From Tildeniella nuda ZEHNDER 1965/U140 (lineage in GTDB: Bacteria; Cyanobacteriota; Cyanobacteriia; Leptolyngbyales; Leptolyngbyaceae): DNA of 64,000 bases. A program made the translations under genes and the position numbers. This document shows positions 17,458 to 24,084 of the stretch, one piece after another (within the stretch, counting starts at the first letter, position 1; every line of letters begins with the position of its first letter). The DNA lies in the NCBI GenBank assembly GCA_019358895.1, contig JAHHIG010000013.1, positions 101,789 through 165,788 on the forward strand, in the 5' to 3' direction. The notes under the pieces were generated by a model. The model worked only from the letters and a program-made list of their open reading frames with translations. It was not told the origin of the DNA and did not search any database.

Positions 17458-19047
17458 ATGAGTATTGGATACCTCGCCCTTGTTCTGCACGCCCACCTGC
17501 CCTTTGTCCGCCATCCCGAAAGCGACTACGTGTTGGAAGAAGAGTGGCTCTATGAGGCAATCACAGAAACCTATATTCCGCTCCTGCAAGTCTTTGAAGG
17601 GTTAAAGCGAGACGGCGTTGATTTTAAGATCACGATGAGCATGACACCGCCGCTGGTATCAATGCTGCGCGATCCGCTGCTGCAAGAGCGCTACGACGAG
17701 CATCTCGCTCAGCTAGAAGAACTGGCAGAGATGGAAATTGAGCGCAACACGCACAACGGGCACCTTAAGTATTTGGCAGAGTATTACGCCAAAGAGTTCA
17801 ATCAGGTGCGGCAGGTTTGGGAAAAGTACGATCGCAACCTCATCAAAGCCTTCAACCAGTTTGCCGAGTCCAATAACCTCGAAATCATTACCTGCGGCGC
17901 AACTCACGGCTACTTCCCATTAATGAAGATGTATCCGCAAGCCGTATGGGCGCAGATTAAAGTTGCTTGCGAACACTACGAGGAAACCTTTGGACGCGCC
18001 CCCAAAGGCATCTGGCTGCCCGAATGCGCCTATTACGAAGGGGTTGAGCGAATGCTGGCGGATGCTGGCTTGCGCTACTTTTTGACGGATGGACACGGCA
18101 TTCTCTACGCCCGTCCGCGTCCCCGTTTCGGCACCTATGCGCCTATCTTCACCCCGACAGGTGTAGCGGCGTTTGGGCGCGATCACGAATCGTCACAGCA
18201 GGTCTGGTCGTCCGAAGTGGGCTATCCCGGTGCCAGCGAATACCGGGAGTTCTACCGCGATTTGGGCTGGGATGCCGAATATGAGTACATCAAGCCCTAC
18301 GTCATGCCCAATGGACAGCGTAAGAATGTGGGCATCAAATACCACAAAATTACTGGAAAAGGTCTGGGTCTGGGCGACAAGCAGCTCTACGATCCCTACT
18401 GGGCAAAGGAAAAGGCGGCAGAGAATGCTGGTAACTTTGCTTACAATCGAGAACGTCAGGTGGAGCATCTTTACGGCATGATGCAGCGCAAGCCCATTAT
18501 CGTCTCGCCGTATGATGCCGAACTGTTTGGGCACTGGTGGTATGAAGGTCCCTGGTTCATCGATTACTTGTTCCGCAAGGCGTGGTTTGACCAGGGCACG
18601 TTTGAAATGACGCACCTGGCAGACTATCTGCAAGTCAATCAAACGCAACAGGTGTCTAATCCGTCTCAATCAAGCTGGGGTTATAAGGGCTTTCACGAGT
18701 ATTGGCTCAATGAAACCAACGCCTGGATTTATCCCCATTTGCACAAGGCAACCGAGCGGATGATTGAACTGGCAAAAATCGAGCCAGAAGATGAACTGGG
18801 CTGGCGATCGCTCAATCAAGCAGCACGAGAACTTCTGCTGGCGCAATCGTCCGACTGGGCATTCATTATGCGGACTGGGACGATGGTGCCGTATGCAGTG
18901 CGCCGAACACGATCGCACCTCATGCGTTTTCACAAGCTGTATGAGGAAATCAAGCAAGGCAAGGTTGATGCGGGCTGGCTGGAAAAGGTAGAGGCGATCG
19001 ACAATATTTTCCCCAACATCAACTACCGTGTGTATCGTCCACTCTGA
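17458..19047 (+). CDS. GH57 glycoside hydrolase, probable 1,4-alpha-glucan branching enzyme
   Basis: A GH57 enzyme of the branching-enzyme subgroup, acting on glycogen or starch-like glucan in the cytosol. The 529-aa protein opens with 'LALVLHAHLPFVRHPE'. The presumed nucleophile is Glu189 in 'WLPECAYYE', and the acid/base is Asp353 in 'SPYDAELFGHWWYEG'; spacing and context match characterised GH57 branching enzymes. A C-terminal helical domain follows ('ERMIELAKIEPEDELGWRSLNQAARELLLAQSSDW'), also typical. The single ATG start lies after a repeat array. The DAHP synthase leader begins 65 bp downstream on the same strand but seems to have its own promoter. Some GH57 relatives act on other glucans, so the exact activity is inferred. 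Confidence 0.93.
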   Translation: MSIGYLALVLHAHLPFVRHPESDYVLEEEWLYEAITETYIPLLQVFEGLKRDGVDFKITMSMTPPLVSMLRDPLLQERYDEHLAQLEELAEMEIERNTHNGHLKYLAEYYAKEFNQVRQVWEKYDRNLIKAFNQFAESNNLEIITCGATHGYFPLMKMYPQAVWAQIKVACEHYEETFGRAPKGIWLPECAYYEGVERMLADAGLRYFLTDGHGILYARPRPRFGTYAPIFTPTGVAAFGRDHESSQQVWSSEVGYPGASEYREFYRDLGWDAEYEYIKPYVMPNGQRKNVGIKYHKITGKGLGLGDKQLYDPYWAKEKAAENAGNFAYNRERQVEHLYGMMQRKPIIVSPYDAELFGHWWYEGPWFIDYLFRKAWFDQGTFEMTHLADYLQVNQTQQVSNPSQSSWGYKGFHEYWLNETNAWIYPHLHKATERMIELAKIEPEDELGWRSLNQAARELLLAQSSDWAFIMRTGTMVPYAVRRTRSHLMRFHKLYEEIKQGKVDAGWLEKVEAIDNIFPNINYRVYRPL

Positions 19048-19056
19048 AGTGGGAAC

Positions 19057-19084
19057 GTAGGGACGTTGCACACAATGTCCCTAC
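19057..19084. repeat. Dispersed hairpin GTAGGGAC...GTCCCTAC
   Basis: A perfect 8-bp inverted repeat with a 12-nt loop, 10 bp after the GH57 stop. It has no T-run, so it is a dispersed hairpin repeat or weak terminator. Confidence 0.6.
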
Positions 19085-19111
19085 TGCTAGAAACCTCAGC
19101 CGATCGGGTAC

Positions 19112-19140
19112 TTGACTCACTCTGATGCCTCTGTTAATTT
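19112..19140 (+). promoter_or_regulatory. Probable promoter of the DAHP synthase leader
   Basis: TTGACT (19112-19117), a 17-bp spacer, then TAATTT (19135-19140): a good sigma-70-type promoter. The predicted start near 19147 leaves a 5' leader of about 370 nt before DAHP synthase, which contains both leader peptides. Confidence 0.6.
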
Positions 19141-19192
19141 CAGGTAAGCATTGATTCACATTCTCGACGAAAATTCTTAACGAAACAGGCAA

Positions 19193-19249
19193 ATGAGCAG
19201 CACCGCCTTCTACTTTTACTTTTGGCAACCATCGGTTCACCTGGAGTGA
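19193..19249 (+). CDS. Leader peptide 1 of the DAHP synthase attenuator
   Basis: An 18-codon reading frame, MSSTAFYFYFWQPSVHLE, with six aromatic residues in a row (F6 to W11). It ends at TGA 19247-19249, and a strong terminator begins 29 bp later. Helix possibilities: GGTTCACCTGGA (19234-19245) pairs with TCCAGGCGAACC (19271-19282) with one mismatch, and this overlaps the base of terminator 1. A ribosome stalled at the aromatic codons would leave 19234-19245 free to pair; a ribosome reaching the stop would cover it. This is the logic of attenuation by charged Phe/Tyr/Trp tRNA. A weak ribosome site (AGG at 19187) precedes it. Called from pattern and position; not experimentally shown. Confidence 0.75.
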   Translation: MSSTAFYFYFWQPSVHLE

Positions 19250-19278
19250 CAACCGTTCTTGCTGAACGTGTCCAGGCG

Positions 19279-19306
19279 AACCGCAGAGTCAACTCTGCGG
19301 TTTTTT
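19279..19306 (+). terminator. Terminator 1 of the DAHP synthase leader
   Basis: AACCGCAGAG (19279-19288) pairs perfectly with CTCTGCGGTT (19293-19302), tetraloop TCAA, followed by a run of six T (19301-19306). It lies inside the leader, upstream of leader peptide 2, and so acts as an attenuator rather than a gene end. Confidence 0.85.
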
Positions 19307-19347
19307 CGTTTTAAGAATTTGTCGGCAGGAAGAGATAGGAAAGAGTG

Positions 19348-19428
19348 ATGACAGCGTTTATGAGTTGGTTTTACAGCGTTTACTTTTGGTTCGGCTTTTA
19401 CTTTTGGTTCGGAACATGTTCCGGGTAA
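19348..19428 (+). CDS. Leader peptide 2 of the DAHP synthase attenuator
   Basis: A 26-codon frame with ATG at 19348 and TAA at 19426. Half of the residues are aromatic: Trp at 7, 14, 20; Tyr at 9, 12, 18; Phe at 4, 8, 13, 15, 17, 19, 21. It has a good ribosome site (AGGAAAG, 19337-19343). The last Trp-Phe codons (19405-19410) sit immediately before segment 1 of the attenuator, the position expected for a stall-sensing leader. The product has no function beyond being translated. Such a peptide upstream of the first enzyme of aromatic biosynthesis is strong evidence for tRNA-charging control; it was too short for normal gene calling. Confidence 0.88.
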   Translation: MTAFMSWFYSVYFWFGFYFWFGTCSG

Positions 19429-19484
19429 AGTCTGTTGCGCCTTCGTTCGTACAGCCCGGAACCCAAAAGGTTTCGGGCTTTTTG
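19410..19484 (+). terminator. Attenuator 2: three mutually exclusive helices before DAHP synthase
   Basis: Helix 1:2 is CGGAA (19410-19414) with TTCCG (19419-19423). Helix 2:3, the antiterminator, is GTTCCGGG (19418-19425) with CCCGGAAC (19455-19462), eight perfect pairs. Helix 3:4, the terminator, is AGCCCGGAACC (19453-19463) with GGTTTCGGGCT (19469-19479), eleven pairs including one G-U, then TTTTT. Segment 2 covers the end of leader peptide 2 and abuts its stop codon. Stalling at the final Trp/Phe codons would mask segment 1 and favour 2:3 (read-through); full translation would mask segment 2 and favour 3:4 (termination). Confidence 0.88.
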
Positions 19485-19519
19485 TTTGCAATCACCCAAT
19501 CACACCAAGGAGTAATGTC

Positions 19520-20425
19520 ATGTTGGATGCCAAACTAGTCACCAAATCTCATCCTGACCATCGGACTATTGTCCATCTGTCTGAACAGGTGGCGATCGGT
19601 GGCAGCAATGTCATCGTCATCGGTGGTCCCTGTACAGTAGAAAGCGCCGAACAAATGGAGCAGGTTGCCAGTCAGTTGTCTACGGCTCCCATTCATGCCC
19701 TGCGGGGAGGTGTGTACAAGCCGCGCACTTCCCCGTACTCGTTTCAGGGGATGGGCGTAGAGGGACTGCAAATTCTGGCAGACGTGCGATCGCGCTACAA
19801 TCTGCCAGTCGTGACAGAAGTGATGTCGATCGCCCAAATTGCACCCGTCGCCGCCTATGCCGATCTGCTCCAGATTGGTAGCCGCAATATGCAAAACTTC
19901 GAGTTGCTCAAGGCGTTGGGGCAGGCAGGCAAACCCGTGTTGCTGAAGCGGGGACTTTCAGCCACGATCGAAGAATTCGTGATGGCAGCCGAATACATCA
20001 TGGCGCATGGCAACCCCAATGTGGTGCTGTGTGAGCGTGGTATCCGTAGCTTCGACACGTATACTCGCAATGTGTTGGACTTGGGTGCCGTGGTCGCCCT
20101 GCGCCAATTGACACACCTACCCGTGATTGTTGATCCTAGCCATGCCGCTGGTAAACGCGAGTTGGTTGCCGATCTTGCCAGAGCAGCCGTCGCCTGCGGA
20201 GCCGATGGACTCATCATTGAATGCCACCCTGAGCCTGACCAATCTGTATCGGACGCACGTCAGGCTCTTTCATTAGAAGCGATGGTAGATTTGGTGCAGA
20301 GTCTGGAGCCGATCGCCCAAGCAGTGGGGCGCACCTTGACCAAAGACAGTGTTGCCGACGAACTCGAATTCAACGCCAAAAGCTTGCCTGTTGAGCATCT
20401 AAGGTTAGCTGTAGCCAGTGCTTAG
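19520..20425 (+). CDS. aroF: 3-deoxy-7-phosphoheptulonate (DAHP) synthase, type I-beta
   Basis: The first enzyme of the shikimate pathway: phosphoenolpyruvate plus erythrose 4-phosphate gives DAHP, leading to Phe, Tyr and Trp. The 301-aa protein is the short beta (B. subtilis/KDO8P-synthase-like) type: 'IGGPCTVES', 'RGGVYKPRTSPYSFQG', 'LQIGSRNMQNFELL', 'VLLKRGLSATIEEF', 'LCERGIRSFD', 'VDPSHAAGKREL' and 'IECHPEPDQSVSDARQAL'. No regulatory domain (ACT or chorismate mutase) is fused, so control by leader attenuation is plausible. The ATG at 19520 has AAGGAG at 19507-19512; an earlier ATG (19515) is out of frame. The leader carries two aromatic-rich peptides and terminators. Confidence 0.97.
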   Translation: MLDAKLVTKSHPDHRTIVHLSEQVAIGGSNVIVIGGPCTVESAEQMEQVASQLSTAPIHALRGGVYKPRTSPYSFQGMGVEGLQILADVRSRYNLPVVTEVMSIAQIAPVAAYADLLQIGSRNMQNFELLKALGQAGKPVLLKRGLSATIEEFVMAAEYIMAHGNPNVVLCERGIRSFDTYTRNVLDLGAVVALRQLTHLPVIVDPSHAAGKRELVADLARAAVACGADGLIIECHPEPDQSVSDARQALSLEAMVDLVQSLEPIAQAVGRTLTKDSVADELEFNAKSLPVEHLRLAVASA

Positions 20426-20604
20426 GAGTGTTAGTCTGGTTCAACGTATTGGTTAAACATCGTTAGAGATTGTTGTTACGCTCCTTAAATGAGCGCTTCA
20501 GTTTTAGCGGCAAAGTGCTGAGGACGCGATCAAGAAAACGTTATAAGCGATGCATGGTTAGACAGCCTCATCCTTCAAGTCCCCCTCTACCTCTTCCTTT
20601 CTCC

Positions 20605-22854
20605 ATGCCCGCAACTGCCCCTTCCTACGCCTCACTAGAGCAACTCCGCAACACGCTGCGATCGGGTCAGCGTGAGATTGCCCTGTGGACAGGCGGAGCG
20701 TTGGCGGTTTCGGCAGTGCCCGGAGCGGGAAAGTCTACGGGAATGGCAGTGGCGGCAGCGATCGCCATCGCGCAGCATCAGCTTCATGCCCGTCGTCAGT
20801 TGGTGGTAGTGACATTTACGCGATCGGCAGCGGCAAATCTCAAGGCAAAGATTCGCGCCAACCTGAAAGTGCTGGGGTTGCCACCAGGAGGCTTTGTCGT
20901 GCAAACACTGCATGGGCTTGCCTGGGCGATCGCGCGCGTCCATCCTGAACTCTCCGGTTTGAACCCAGATAGCGTTTTGGTGACACCCAATCAGAACCAT
21001 CGCTTGATTCGGACGTGCGTTGAGCAGTGGATTTCGGCGAATGCACGTCACTATCAAACGCTGCTGGAAGGGCGGCAGTTTGACGGGGAAGAAACGGAGC
21101 GCTTACGCCGTCAGTCAGTGCTGCGAACAGAGGTGCTGCCTGCCTTGGCAACCACGGTCATTCACGAAGCAAAAAGTTCTGGTTTGCTGCCAGACGACCT
21201 GCGATCGCACAATGAGGTGGATGATCCCTACGCTGTGCTAACGATCGCGGCAGGACTGTACGAGTTCTACCAAACCCAACTTCGCTTTCGGAACCTGATC
21301 GACTACGACGAAATGATTCTAGGGGCGCTGCGGGTGCTGGACGATGCTCAGGTGCGGCAATCCTGGCAGCAGCAGGTGTTTGCCGTTTTTGAGGATGAAG
21401 CGCAGGATTCCAGCCCACTCCAGACGCGACTGCTGGAAATTCTAGCGGCTGATCCGGCTGATCCCACGAACCGCGATCGCACAAATCTGGTACGAGTCGG
21501 TGATCCGAATCAGGCAATCAACTCCACGTTTACACCCGCAGACCCCATCTTCTTTCGCGAGTTTTGCGAAGTGTGCGAGGCTCACGATCGACTCGCTACG
21601 ATGACGCAAGCAGGACGCAGCAGTCGTCCCATTTTTGAGGCAGCAAACTTTGTGCTTCAGTGGGTGAACCAATCGAAGCTGGCAGGAACGGAGCAACCCT
21701 TTCGTGTGCAGACCATTCGCCCCGTGGCTGCCGATGATCCCCAACCCAATGCCAACCCTGCACCGGAGGGTCGAGGACTGGAACTCTACACGCCAGAGGA
21801 TGTGTATCAAACGGTTGAGCGTATTGGGCAGCGAGCATTGCAATTGCTCAAGCAGCACCCACAGGGACGATCGGCAGTGCTGGTGCGGACCAACGACCAG
21901 GGGCGGTTTGTGGCAAAGGAACTGTATCGCTGGTACGGAGATACCCTATCGGTGTATGAGGTCGGTCAGCGCGATCGCCAATCGCATGTCCCAGCCGAAA
22001 TGCTGACCCTGCTACAATTTCTCGATCGTCCCCATTCGCCGGATAATTTGAAAGCTGCCTTGACAGTTTTGGTAGCACGCAAGCGCATTCCCACTCAAGA
22101 TCTTAATGCGATCGTGAGTTTCCCCGAACAGTTTCTTTATCCAGGACCCCTTGACCCCGTACAGCCAGAAGCCGTTGTTGAAGCGCGTCGTTACTGCAAC
22201 AGCCTCCTGAACGCTCGTTTGCAGCTTCCGCCTGCTCAACTGATTCCATTTTTAGCCTTGACGCTCGACTATGAGCAGACTGAGTTAGCAACTGCCGACA
22301 AGCTTACAGAACGCATCGCCCAACAGACCAGCAGCAGTACGCTTGCAGCTATTTTGGGCATCTTGAACGAAATAGTTGCCTCCGAGCAGTTTGAGCCAGT
22401 AGACGCAGAGGACGGGGAAGAGCGCTACACTCGACCCGGACAGCTTACCGTCATTACCATGCACAAGGCGAAGGGGCTGGATTGGGACTACGTATTCATC
22501 CCCTTTCTGCATGAGCAAACGATTCCTGGTAGTCAGTGGATTCCGCCGCAAGCACAGTTTTTGGGCGATTTTACGCTGGCAGAGGTTGCCCGTGCCCAGA
22601 TTCGTGCCAGTTTGCACAATCAGTTTCCACTGCCGTCGATCGCCACTGCCTGGGAGCGTGCCAAAAACCTGAAAACTGCTGAGGAATTTCGGCTCCTCTA
22701 TGTAGCGATGACGCGGGCAAAACGGCTGTTGTGGCTAGCGGCAGCACGCAGAGCACCGTTTACGTGGAACAAGCCCGAAAATCTGCAAGACCGTGAACCG
22801 TGCCCCGTTTTGCCAGCTTTGATGGAACGGTTTCCCGATTCGGTGATGACGTGA
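20605..22854 (+). CDS. UvrD/REP-family ATP-dependent DNA helicase
   Basis: A superfamily 1A DNA helicase for repair or replication restart. Motifs from ATG 20605: Walker A 'VPGAGKST' (about residues 38-45), 'VVTFTRSAAANLKAKI' (Ia), 'VFEDEAQDSSPLQ' (Walker B, DExx-like), 'RVGDPNQAIN' (III), 'VITMHKAKGLDWDYVFIP' (V) and 'LLYVAMTRAKRLLWLAA' (VI). The product is 749 aa from this start. The frame is open from 20470, but the first 45 codons include CTCTTCC-type low complexity, so 20605 is preferred; ATG 20554 is a second option. It follows DAHP synthase by about 180 bp without a visible terminator. Confidence 0.93.
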   Translation: MPATAPSYASLEQLRNTLRSGQREIALWTGGALAVSAVPGAGKSTGMAVAAAIAIAQHQLHARRQLVVVTFTRSAAANLKAKIRANLKVLGLPPGGFVVQTLHGLAWAIARVHPELSGLNPDSVLVTPNQNHRLIRTCVEQWISANARHYQTLLEGRQFDGEETERLRRQSVLRTEVLPALATTVIHEAKSSGLLPDDLRSHNEVDDPYAVLTIAAGLYEFYQTQLRFRNLIDYDEMILGALRVLDDAQVRQSWQQQVFAVFEDEAQDSSPLQTRLLEILAADPADPTNRDRTNLVRVGDPNQAINSTFTPADPIFFREFCEVCEAHDRLATMTQAGRSSRPIFEAANFVLQWVNQSKLAGTEQPFRVQTIRPVAADDPQPNANPAPEGRGLELYTPEDVYQTVERIGQRALQLLKQHPQGRSAVLVRTNDQGRFVAKELYRWYGDTLSVYEVGQRDRQSHVPAEMLTLLQFLDRPHSPDNLKAALTVLVARKRIPTQDLNAIVSFPEQFLYPGPLDPVQPEAVVEARRYCNSLLNARLQLPPAQLIPFLALTLDYEQTELATADKLTERIAQQTSSSTLAAILGILNEIVASEQFEPVDAEDGEERYTRPGQLTVITMHKAKGLDWDYVFIPFLHEQTIPGSQWIPPQAQFLGDFTLAEVARAQIRASLHNQFPLPSIATAWERAKNLKTAEEFRLLYVAMTRAKRLLWLAAARRAPFTWNKPENLQDREPCPVLPALMERFPDSVMT

Positions 22855-22940
22855 GGTGTTCGGTTATCCGATCGGGAAAATGAGAGTCAGGCAGTGAAGA
22901 TGAGAAAAGTTACATTTAGACTCATGACATTCTCATTCAA

Positions 22941-22978
22941 TTCTCAGCTATGGTTTTAGTTCTCAGCTATGGTTTTAG
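22941..22978. repeat. 19-bp tandem duplication
   Basis: TTCTCAGCTATGGTTTTAG is present twice in perfect tandem in the 310-bp gap between the helicase and DUF2949. No gene or terminator was seen in the rest of the gap. Confidence 0.85.
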
Positions 22979-23164
22979 ACTGAAGGCTGCAAAACCTTAT
23001 TCCCTGATGAACCACAGTAGTCTCAGTCTCACGGCTCAAATTTGTGGCTCAAGCAGCACGTTCTCGAAGAATGAAGTACATTGTTTCTGAGAGAGTGTTG
23101 CATAAGTTAACAAATTCCTAATCAGTAAACTCAGATTCATCACAAGAGGCTGGATGGAGGCTCA

Positions 23165-23344
23165 ATGGAAGCCCGTTTGATTCAATTTTTACAAGAAGAA
23201 CTGGCGATTTCAGACTCGGCGATCGCCACTGTCAAGCGTCACCAAGAATTCAACGCCACCCGGCTGCCCATGCTTCTCTGGCAGTATGGACTCGTCACGC
23301 TGGAAGAATTAGACAAAATTTTCGATTGGCTGGAAACTGCTTAG
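23165..23344 (+). CDS. DUF2949 family small protein
   Basis: A 59-aa protein of the cyanobacterial DUF2949 family: 'LIQFLQEELAISDSAIA', 'LPMLLWQYGLVTLEELDKIFDWLE'. Length and both halves match the family. Members are acidic, helical, soluble and of unknown function. It has ATG preceded by GGAGGC at 23156-23161. It faces the cNMP-binding gene tail to tail, 55 bp apart. Its short length explains why it could be missed. Confidence 0.85.
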   Translation: MEARLIQFLQEELAISDSAIATVKRHQEFNATRLPMLLWQYGLVTLEELDKIFDWLETA

Positions 23345-23399
23345 TAGAGAATTCAGGTTTTACTTAAAGCCATTCGGTAGCGGTGCGTCAATGCCATAA

Positions 23400-23957
23400 C
23401 TAACGCCGTTTTACAGCCCGATATACGGGTGGTGGCGGAGGCTGAACGATCGGCGCTTTCATCGTCCCCATCTTCTGATTCAGTTCACGGATGCGGCGTG
23501 AGAGTAGGCGAATGATGTTGACGGCAATACCAGGGGTTTCGTCGATCGCCTCATACAACTGCTGCTGCGTTAACACGAGGCATTCACAGGGAGCCAGCGT
23601 CGTCACAGACGCAGAACGTGGTTCGGCATCGAAGAGAGACATTTCGCCAAAGCAGGTGCCTTGTTCAAGCTGCACAATTTCTTGATTGCCAATGTGGACA
23701 CTGACCCTGCCCGAAACAACGACATAGAGCGATCGTCCCTCCTGCCCTTCGGTAAAAATCGTGTGATTCGTCGGAAACGATAGCTCGTCCATAATGGATG
23801 CCAACCGCACCAGAAAGTCATCCCGCAACTCTTTGAAGATGGGAACTTGCCGGACAAACAGTAAGCGATCGACGCTGGTTAACATAAATCGATGGCGTGC
23901 AGCTTGGGCTGGAGACGAGGAACGATAGCGATGCTCAGTGACAATGAATCTCTCCAA
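23400..23957 (-). CDS. Cyclic-nucleotide-binding domain protein
   Basis: A 185-aa protein with one cNMP-binding (CRP-like) domain at about residues 35-150: 'FKELRDDFLVRLASIMDEL', 'GQEGRSLYVVVSGRVSVH' and the phosphate-binding cassette 'FGEMSLFDAEPRSASV'. No helix-turn-helix follows; instead there is a helix ('IAVNIIRLLSRRIRELNQKM') and a Pro-rich tail ('IVQPPPPPVYRAV'). It thus resembles a stand-alone sensor or regulatory subunit. In cyanobacteria such proteins often lie next to Npt1/HEAT transporters, as here: that gene is 127 bp upstream on the same strand. Confidence 0.9.
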   Translation of the reverse strand: MERFIVTEHRYRSSSPAQAARHRFMLTSVDRLLFVRQVPIFKELRDDFLVRLASIMDELSFPTNHTIFTEGQEGRSLYVVVSGRVSVHIGNQEIVQLEQGTCFGEMSLFDAEPRSASVTTLAPCECLVLTQQQLYEAIDETPGIAVNIIRLLSRRIRELNQKMGTMKAPIVQPPPPPVYRAVKRR

Positions 23958-24084
23958 CCGTACGGTTAAAAGGCTTGTGTTCAGGATAGATGGCGATTAG
24001 CCCAACGTCTAAGAGCGATCGCCTAAGGTCTATAAGTGAGAAAGCGCTTTCTCTAAGATGCCCACGATCCGTGTGTGAACCTTA

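Noticed and set aside
17144..17461. 105-aa plus-strand frame before GH57
   Set aside because: Composition is set by a CTGCCTT heptamer array; it overlaps the GH57 start and has no domain.
19057..19084. Third attenuator in the DAHP synthase region
   Set aside because: The hairpin has no T-run, lies upstream of the predicted promoter and resembles a dispersed repeat.
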